Below, piece after piece: positions 32,566-37,107 of a stretch of DNA of 37,107 nt. Source of the stretch: a bacterium (GTDB lineage: Bacteria > Vulcanimicrobiota > Vulcanimicrobiia > Vulcanimicrobiales > Vulcanimicrobiaceae). A program made the translations under genes and the position numbers. The notes below the pieces were generated by a model, which worked only from the letters and a program-made list of their open reading frames with translations, did not search any database and was not told where the DNA came from. The first letter of the stretch is position 1, and each line of letters starts with the position of its first letter. Location: the NCBI GenBank assembly GCA_021790895.1, contig JAJYFM010000017.1, positions 1 through 37,107 of the forward strand, written 5' to 3'.

Positions 32566-32919
32566 CTATTTGAGGTGGGTGACGAGGACGATCGCCGCGA
32601 CGCCGACCGTCGCGATCGTGACGCCGCTCAACCCGAAGAACAAATTGAGCGCGTGACCCGTGATTTTGCGGTCGAAGATTCCAAACTTCTCGTCGAGTTT
32701 GCGGTCGAAGATTCCAAACTTCTCGTCGAGTTTGCGGCCGAAGATTCCAAACTTGTCGTCGATTTTGCGGTCGAGCCCGGCGAACGCCTCGCAGATATCG
32801 TCCTTGGTGACGGCGTTCTCTTGGAAAACCGTGCGAAAAATGCCCGCAAGGGTCTCTGCGTATTCTTGGGTGTCGCCGGCTTCTTGCAGCGACTTGGAGA
32901 TCGAAAGGGTATCGATCAT
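32566..32919 (-). CDS. Coiled-coil membrane protein with 11-residue repeats (DUF1640-like)
   Basis: From ATG 32919 the product has 117 residues. The N-terminal part (IDTLSISKSLQEAGDTQEYAETLAGIF) resembles the opening of DUF1640/CCDC90-like proteins, which are helical with a C-terminal membrane anchor. The middle consists of near-identical 11-residue units of type LDEKFGIFDRK, giving a hendecad coiled coil. The C-terminus is a single membrane helix (GLSGVTIATVGVAAIVLV) ending THLK. Starts at ATG 32949 and 32988 are possible and would add 10 or 23 residues. Function unknown. Confidence 0.7.
   Translation of the reverse strand: MIDTLSISKSLQEAGDTQEYAETLAGIFRTVFQENAVTKDDICEAFAGLDRKIDDKFGIFGRKLDEKFGIFDRKLDEKFGIFDRKITGHALNLFFGLSGVTIATVGVAAIVLVTHLK
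32665..32763 (+). repeat. Three 33-bp tandem repeats
   Basis: Units 32665-32697 and 32698-32730 are identical; 32731-32763 differs at a few bases, and a partial fourth follows. On the minus strand each encodes 11 residues of the coiled coil, so repeat number would alter coil length in whole hendecads. Confidence 0.9.
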
Positions 32920-33026
32920 ACTACTCGTTTTATCGGCCGTTATTTGGGAAAGTTTCATCGGAAAAGCCGCGTGAAGCGCACTGCGCAAGCGCCTTCCCGG
33001 TGCGGCGCGGCGGCGCGGCGGCGTGG

Positions 33027-34208
33027 CTATCGTTGAGCGGGCTGCTGCGTTCTCAGCAAGTAGTCATCAAAGAGCGGAGCGGTAAATTGTGTTGCGCCGG
33101 TTTTCGGACTGAAAATTTCGCCTTTTTGAATAAGCCTCTCTCGCAAGCTCGCGCACGCCGCCGAGGTTGTCCCGAATTTGCTTGCCACGTCCTCGGTGCC
33201 CTGTGGGCCGGCTCCGAGCGTTGCCAGTGCGAAGGCGTAGTCGATTTCACGTTGTGTAAGGCGCGAGAGTCGTGCCTGGAAGAAGTCGCGGTCGAGGCGC
33301 TGCAGAGCGACCGGCGTCGCTGCGTCGACGTCTTCTTCTATGATGGTATTGCCGCGCGCGACGTTCCATGTATCGCGTGCCCATTCCTGAACGAAATAGG
33401 GGTAGCCTTGGGTTACTGCGGCGATCTTGGCAATGGCGTCGTCTGAGATTGATGCACCCGATCGAACAATTGGTGTTTCAACTGCGCGACGAACGTCGTC
33501 GACGGAAAGCGACCCGATATCCACGAAGTGGAATTGGCGTTCGGCGTAGGGTTTCGCATCAGCAATACTGTTTTGCAGATTTGGTAAGCCTGCGCCAACG
33601 ATCGCGATCGGCAGTTTCCGCGCCGCGATTGCTTGGAGCGTTGAAATGAGACCGCGAAGCTCGTCTTTACTGAGATCCTGTACGTCATCGATCCCTATAC
33701 AGAGTACCGACCCTCGTTCGCCGACTGCTTCTCCGATTGCGACAAGAACGCGTTGGAGGTCGATAGCGGTGTCGCCGGTGTTGGCGTCTTGATAATCAAT
33801 CTCATCGAGGTTCACGCCGTCGTCGATGTTCGGTTCCCCACCGACGCCGAGGGAAAAACTCTTGAGCGTCGCGAGCGCCCGTCTCCCGAGGTCGCTGAGA
33901 GACGCACGTCGGAGTACGGCGAGACTCGATCGGAGTTCTTGCGCGAGCGATCGCAAGAAACCGCCCTGTTCGGTTGCTTCGATGAACGCCGCGCCGTAGT
34001 GCTGATCCTCGCAATAAACGCGGAACGTGTGTAAGAGTACGGTTTTCCCGACGCCCCGAAGGCCGGAAACAACGAGCGGCTTTGCGTGAAGTCCACGTTT
34101 GTTGCGTTCGATGCTGACGATGCCGTCTTCGACGATCGCCGCTCGGCCTGCGAGCTCAGGCGGCGGAACGCCGACCCCGGGCGCAAACGGGTTCGCGATG
34201 CGGTCCAT
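33027..34208 (-). CDS. AAA/STAND-like ATPase (AAA_16 type)
   Basis: The 393-residue protein has Walker A GLRGVGKT (residues 49-56), Walker B VLCIGIDDVQ (Asp174, Asp175), a sensor-like LPIAIVGAGLPNL, an Orc1/Cdc6-like lid with YPYFVQEWA, and a C-terminal winged-helix-like segment (LTQREIDYAFALATLG ... VASKFGTTSAACASLRERLIQKG). That order is typical of single-gene ATP-binding proteins in accessory DNA. The cellular target is unknown; a defence or DNA-transaction role is only a guess. GC content is lower than the housekeeping blocks, suggesting acquisition. A -10-like TAGAAT is 6 nt before ATG 34208, and two 19-bp repeats lie further upstream. Confidence 0.82.
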   Translation of the reverse strand: MDRIANPFAPGVGVPPPELAGRAAIVEDGIVSIERNKRGLHAKPLVVSGLRGVGKTVLLHTFRVYCEDQHYGAAFIEATEQGGFLRSLAQELRSSLAVLRRASLSDLGRRALATLKSFSLGVGGEPNIDDGVNLDEIDYQDANTGDTAIDLQRVLVAIGEAVGERGSVLCIGIDDVQDLSKDELRGLISTLQAIAARKLPIAIVGAGLPNLQNSIADAKPYAERQFHFVDIGSLSVDDVRRAVETPIVRSGASISDDAIAKIAAVTQGYPYFVQEWARDTWNVARGNTIIEEDVDAATPVALQRLDRDFFQARLSRLTQREIDYAFALATLGAGPQGTEDVASKFGTTSAACASLRERLIQKGEIFSPKTGATQFTAPLFDDYLLRTQQPAQR

Positions 34209-34214
34209 GCGCCT

Positions 34215-34243
34215 ATTCTAGCTTGCGCCCCTCGGAGCCATAA
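34215..34243 (-). promoter_or_regulatory. Candidate promoter of the ATPase gene
   Basis: TAGAAT (34220-34215) with a weak -35 TTATGG 17 bp upstream. The -10 is 6 nt from the ATG, so the mRNA is probably leaderless. Confidence 0.45.
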
Positions 34244-34248
34244 ATCGC

Positions 34249-34286
34249 TTTACCAACAAAACCAAAGTTTACCAACCAAACCAAGG
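34249..34286 (-). repeat. Two tandem 19-bp repeats upstream of the ATPase promoter
   Basis: TTTACCAACAAAACCAAAG (34249-34267) and TTTACCAACCAAACCAAGG (34268-34286) are direct repeats differing at three positions, followed by CTTACCG. They are AT-rich in a GC-rich setting and lie just upstream of the -35, a place for a regulator or for iteron-like binding. Confidence 0.7.
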
Positions 34287-34317
34287 CTTACCGAGGCGGG
34301 GGCGGCGGCTCGCGGGG

Positions 34318-35298
<981 letters not shown>

Positions 35299-35361
35299 AC
35301 CGGGTACGACCAACGAAGGGCGAGCGAGGTTTCCGGCTGGGTCCATCGAGGCACCTTCAAA

Positions 35362-35394
35362 AGTTGACCAACTAGACTAAGTCGTATAGACTAA
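35362..35394 (+). promoter_or_regulatory. Promoter and candidate operator of the Phd/PIN operon
   Basis: TTGACC (35364-35369) and TAGACT (35387-35392) are spaced by 17 bp. The -10 ends 6 nt before the ATG, so the transcript is probably leaderless. TAGACTAA occurs twice (35373-35380 and 35387-35394), the second over the -10, and AGTTG-AC-CAACT is an inverted repeat over the -35. Both are suitable for autoregulation by the antitoxin. Confidence 0.6.
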
Positions 35395-35398
35395 CTTT

Positions 35399-35635
35399 AT
35401 GAAACGTGTGAAGATGCACGAGGCAAAGAGCACCCTCTCCTCTCTCGTGCGAGATGTACGAACGGGGGTCGAGCCCGAGGTGCTGATATGCGTCGCCGGG
35501 CATGCTGCGGCGCGTCTCGTTCCCGTCGACCCGGCACCCAAGCGTCAGCTCGGAGTCGATCGCGGCTTGATACGGATTTCGCCCGATTTTGACGCCGTCA
35601 ATGACGATATCGCCGGCCTCTTTGCGGGCAGCTAG
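35399..35635 (+). CDS. Antitoxin of Phd/YefM type
   Basis: The 78-residue protein has the Phd-like opening MKRVKMHEAKSTLSSLVRDV and the middle strand ICVAGHAAARLVPVDP. The C-terminal tail (SPDFDAVNDDIAGLFAGS) is the usual toxin-binding segment and typically ends in FxG-like residues. It would bind operator DNA as a dimer and neutralise the PIN toxin encoded next, whose GTG start overlaps its stop by one base (TAGTG). Confidence 0.9.
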   Translation: MKRVKMHEAKSTLSSLVRDVRTGVEPEVLICVAGHAAARLVPVDPAPKRQLGVDRGLIRISPDFDAVNDDIAGLFAGS

Positions 35636-36024
35636 TGCGCGTATTGCTCGATACGCACGCATTTCTTTGGGCGGCGTCGGCGCCCGAAGAACTACGCGAT
35701 GAAGCGCGCGCGGCGATCGAAAATCGAGAGAACGAGATTTTCGTGTCGGCCGCCGCGGCGTGGGAGATCGTTATCAAGGTTGGGTTGGGGAAGCTCGCGG
35801 TACCCGGCGACCCGGCGGTCTGGCTACCGGCGCGCGTGCGATCGCTTGGATTTGCGTTCCTCCCCATCGAGGTTTCACACGCCCTTGCCGTCGGTGCGCT
35901 TCCCAAGATTCACTCCGACCCGTTCGATCGCATGATGATCGCCCAAGCGCAGAGCGAAGGGCTGATCTTTGCGACGCGAGATCCGGAGAGCCGCAAATAT
36001 CCCGTGCGGACGCTCGTCGTCTAG
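35635..36024 (+). CDS. PIN-domain ribonuclease toxin (VapC-like)
   Basis: The 129-residue toxin has the PIN acidic residues: Asp6 in LLDTHAFLWA, Glu44 in AAAAWEIVIK, Asp95/Asp98 in HSDPFDRMMIAQA and Asp116 in FATRDPE. This type degrades structured or transfer RNA when freed from its antitoxin. The start is GTG 35635. The pair forms a standard type II module, here in a presumably acquired segment. Confidence 0.93.
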   Translation: MRVLLDTHAFLWAASAPEELRDEARAAIENRENEIFVSAAAAWEIVIKVGLGKLAVPGDPAVWLPARVRSLGFAFLPIEVSHALAVGALPKIHSDPFDRMMIAQAQSEGLIFATRDPESRKYPVRTLVV

Positions 36025-36040
36025 CATCGCATTTTGCCCC

Positions 36041-36071
36041 TTGACCCTGACGCAGCGTCATGCTGCAGGAT
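36041..36071 (+). promoter_or_regulatory. MerR-type promoter/operator of the regulator gene
   Basis: TTGACC (36041-36046) and CAGGAT (36066-36071) are separated by 19 bp, the over-long spacer typical of MerR-controlled promoters. Between them lies the palindrome TGACG-CAG-CGTCA (36048-36060). The regulator probably controls its own gene. Confidence 0.7.
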
Positions 36072-36101
36072 AGCGGCGAGCCGCGCGGCTCATCTATCAC
36101 T

Positions 36102-36851
36102 ATGAACGAACGTTATCGTATTGGAGAATTCGCCCGTCGTACCGGCGTTACGGTGCGGGCCCTGTGGTACTACGACCGCATCGGCCTTCTGCGCCCTACG
36201 GGTCGCAGCGGCACCGGTTATCGATGGTACGAAGAAGGCGCATTGAGTCGTCTGCAGCAGATTGTCACCCTCAAGGAATTAGGGTTCAATCTTACGTCGA
36301 TTTCAGCGTTCCTCGACGCCGATGATTTCGACATCTCGGCGACACTCGACGAACAAATCGGTTTGTTTGAGGAACGCAGCCGACGCATCGCCGTCGTGAT
36401 CGCAGCGATGCGATCGGCGATTGCCGCAATAGCGCACGATTCTGCCCTCCAACGCAACGAGCTCGTTCACGTCATAAAGGCTACCCTCACCATGAACGAC
36501 ATCGATTTCAAACCACACTTCACCGCCGAGCAACTTGCCGCGCTGAAGGAGCGCTCACTTTCGCCCGACGATCAGCGGCGCATCAGCGCTGCATGGGAGC
36601 AACTTTTCGCCGATATCGAGGCTGCAGCAACAAGCGACCCTGCCGGAGAGACGGCGCGTGCATTGCTAGCGCGCTGGGATGAACTGATCGCGGCGTTCAC
36701 GCAGAACGACCCGGCGATGGAAAACTCGCTCGGCCGTCTCTATGACGCCTCCGAGAATCGTGCGAAGGCAAACACGGCGATGCCGGGGACGGCTGCAGCT
36801 AAGAAGAAAACGCCCTCTCTCAACGAGCACCGTCATGACGGTTTTCGTTGA
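36102..36851 (+). CDS. MerR-family regulator with TipAS-type ligand domain
   Basis: The 249-residue protein has the MerR helix-turn-helix opening YRIGEFARRTGVTVRALWYYDRIGLLRP, the coiled-coil dimer helix (residues ~75-115), and a C-terminal TipAS-like domain (FKPHFTAEQLAALKERSLSPDDQRRISAAWEQL ... AFTQNDPAMENSLGRLYD). TipAS domains bind peptide antibiotics and trigger a drug-response regulon in Streptomyces. No export gene is adjacent. No ribosome site precedes ATG 36102. The last ~17 codons overlap the antisense terminator of the tmRNA gene, so the C-terminal basic tail (AAAKKKTPS...) may be affected by it. Confidence 0.92.
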   Translation: MNERYRIGEFARRTGVTVRALWYYDRIGLLRPTGRSGTGYRWYEEGALSRLQQIVTLKELGFNLTSISAFLDADDFDISATLDEQIGLFEERSRRIAVVIAAMRSAIAAIAHDSALQRNELVHVIKATLTMNDIDFKPHFTAEQLAALKERSLSPDDQRRISAAWEQLFADIEAAATSDPAGETARALLARWDELIAAFTQNDPAMENSLGRLYDASENRAKANTAMPGTAAAKKKTPSLNEHRHDGFR

Positions 36852-36860
36852 GAGAGAGCG
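36801..36860 (-). terminator. Rho-independent terminator of the tmRNA gene, inside the merR 3' end
   Basis: On the minus strand a ~16-bp stem (CGCTCTCTCTCAACGA paired with TCGTTGAGAGAGGGCG) encloses an inner palindrome ACCGTCATGACGGT. It is followed by TTTTCTTCTT, the U tract. It sits just past the tmRNA 3' end and overlaps the coding end of merR. Confidence 0.75.
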
Positions 36861-36866
36861 CAGAAA

Positions 36867-37107
36867 TGGTGGAGCTGTCGGGGTACTGCCCCCCGAGTCC
36901 GCAAAGCCGGACCGATGCGTTCTCCAGGCTCAGCTTTGATTTTGTCTTAGCCGCTCGATCGCCCCAAAGCTAGGCTATCATGCGTCGCAGATGCAGTCGA
37001 TCTCGTTTGCGCGTCACATCATCCGTGCGAACCAGCCCGAATTTTTGACCGGAAGGCGAAGTGGTTCGGGCCGACCCCTCGCGTCCGGTGGTTACCTTAT
37101 TTAGGCA
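36867..37107 (-). ncRNA. ssrA: tmRNA (ssrA), 3' part, runs off the right edge
   Basis: The minus strand ends in CAGCTCCACCA, the near-universal tmRNA 3' end with encoded CCA (36867). It is preceded by a T-stem (TCGGG/CCCGA) and GCGGAC, as in E. coli ssrA. Upstream is an H-type pseudoknot: stem 1 between 36965-36971 and 36932-36938 (AGCTTTG/CAAAGCT), stem 2 between 36949-36952 and 36927-36930. At the right edge TGCC-TAA-ATAAGG looks like the end of the tag (Ala-stop), ~235 nt before the 3' end, close to E. coli spacing. The T-loop GGGCAGTAC lacks the canonical TTCRA. tmRNA rescues stalled ribosomes with SmpB. The 5' part and the tag lie beyond the window. Confidence 0.75.

Noticed and set aside
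36867-37107. Alternative tag ANEIDCICDA in the tmRNA strand near 36981-37010 (GCAAACGAG like a resume codon)
   Set aside because: It ends in Asp-Ala rather than a hydrophobic LAA-type tail and would leave only ~110 nt to the 3' end with no 5' domain in the window. The TGCC-TAA at the edge has the normal ~235-nt spacing.

Overview
The window is about 37 kb of GC-rich bacterial chromosome. Genes are tightly packed, with many 1-10 bp stop/start overlaps. FhaA-like and FHA proteins sit next to a SEDS polymerase, and HslUV, TrmFO and a highly basic H1-like protein are present. Together these suggest an uncultured, Actinobacteria-like or Armatimonadota/Eremiobacterota-type lineage. I infer Candidatus Eremiobacterota (WPS-2) as most likely, but I recalled this rather than tested it.

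Layout. 1-0.9 kb: an eroded YD-repeat (RHS) fragment and a DUF4279-like gene. 1.1-4.8 kb: a secreted serine hydrolase with a small secreted partner that shares its C-terminal domain, a TPR/ATP-grasp protein and a c-type cytochrome lipoprotein. 4.7-10.4 kb (minus strand): a coupled housekeeping run, def-fmt-rsmB-fhaA-FHA-SEDS-YibQ-like-cytochrome c, joining N-terminal protein processing and rRNA methylation to cell-wall growth and its FHA regulators. 10.4-11.9 kb: a TnpB-only IS200/IS605-type element beside a small lipoprotein. 12.4-17.9 kb (minus): topA-trmFO and hslV-hslU. 18.0-18.6 kb: a plus-strand gene for a histone H1-like, AT-hook protein built of perfect hexapeptides, with its promoter and terminator. 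18.6-20.1 kb: an IS110 element between two clusters of a palindromic repeat that lie in opposite orientations.

20.1-25.2 kb (minus): oppF-oppD, secG and dxs, plus a divergent PAP2-like membrane gene. 25.2-32.4 kb (minus): murI, an AMIN/Amidase_3 cell-wall hydrolase, a GerMN protein, a small membrane protein, two SAM methyltransferases, bioB, a flavodoxin-fold reductase and a DUF190 protein. 32.5-36.9 kb is accessory: a coiled-coil membrane protein with 33-bp DNA repeats, an AAA/STAND-like ATPase with tandem upstream repeats, an aldo/keto reductase, a Phd/PIN toxin-antitoxin pair and a TipAS-type MerR regulator. The right edge carries the 3' two-thirds of a minus-strand tmRNA gene with its own terminator.

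Several genes without an upstream partner (topA, hslV, the ATPase, the antitoxin and probably the small secreted protein) have a -10-like hexamer only 6-8 nt before the start codon. This points to leaderless mRNAs. The strongest items for follow-up are the tmRNA with a non-canonical T-loop, the repeats upstream of the ATPase, the TnpB and IS110 guide-RNA candidates, and the unusual domain combinations.
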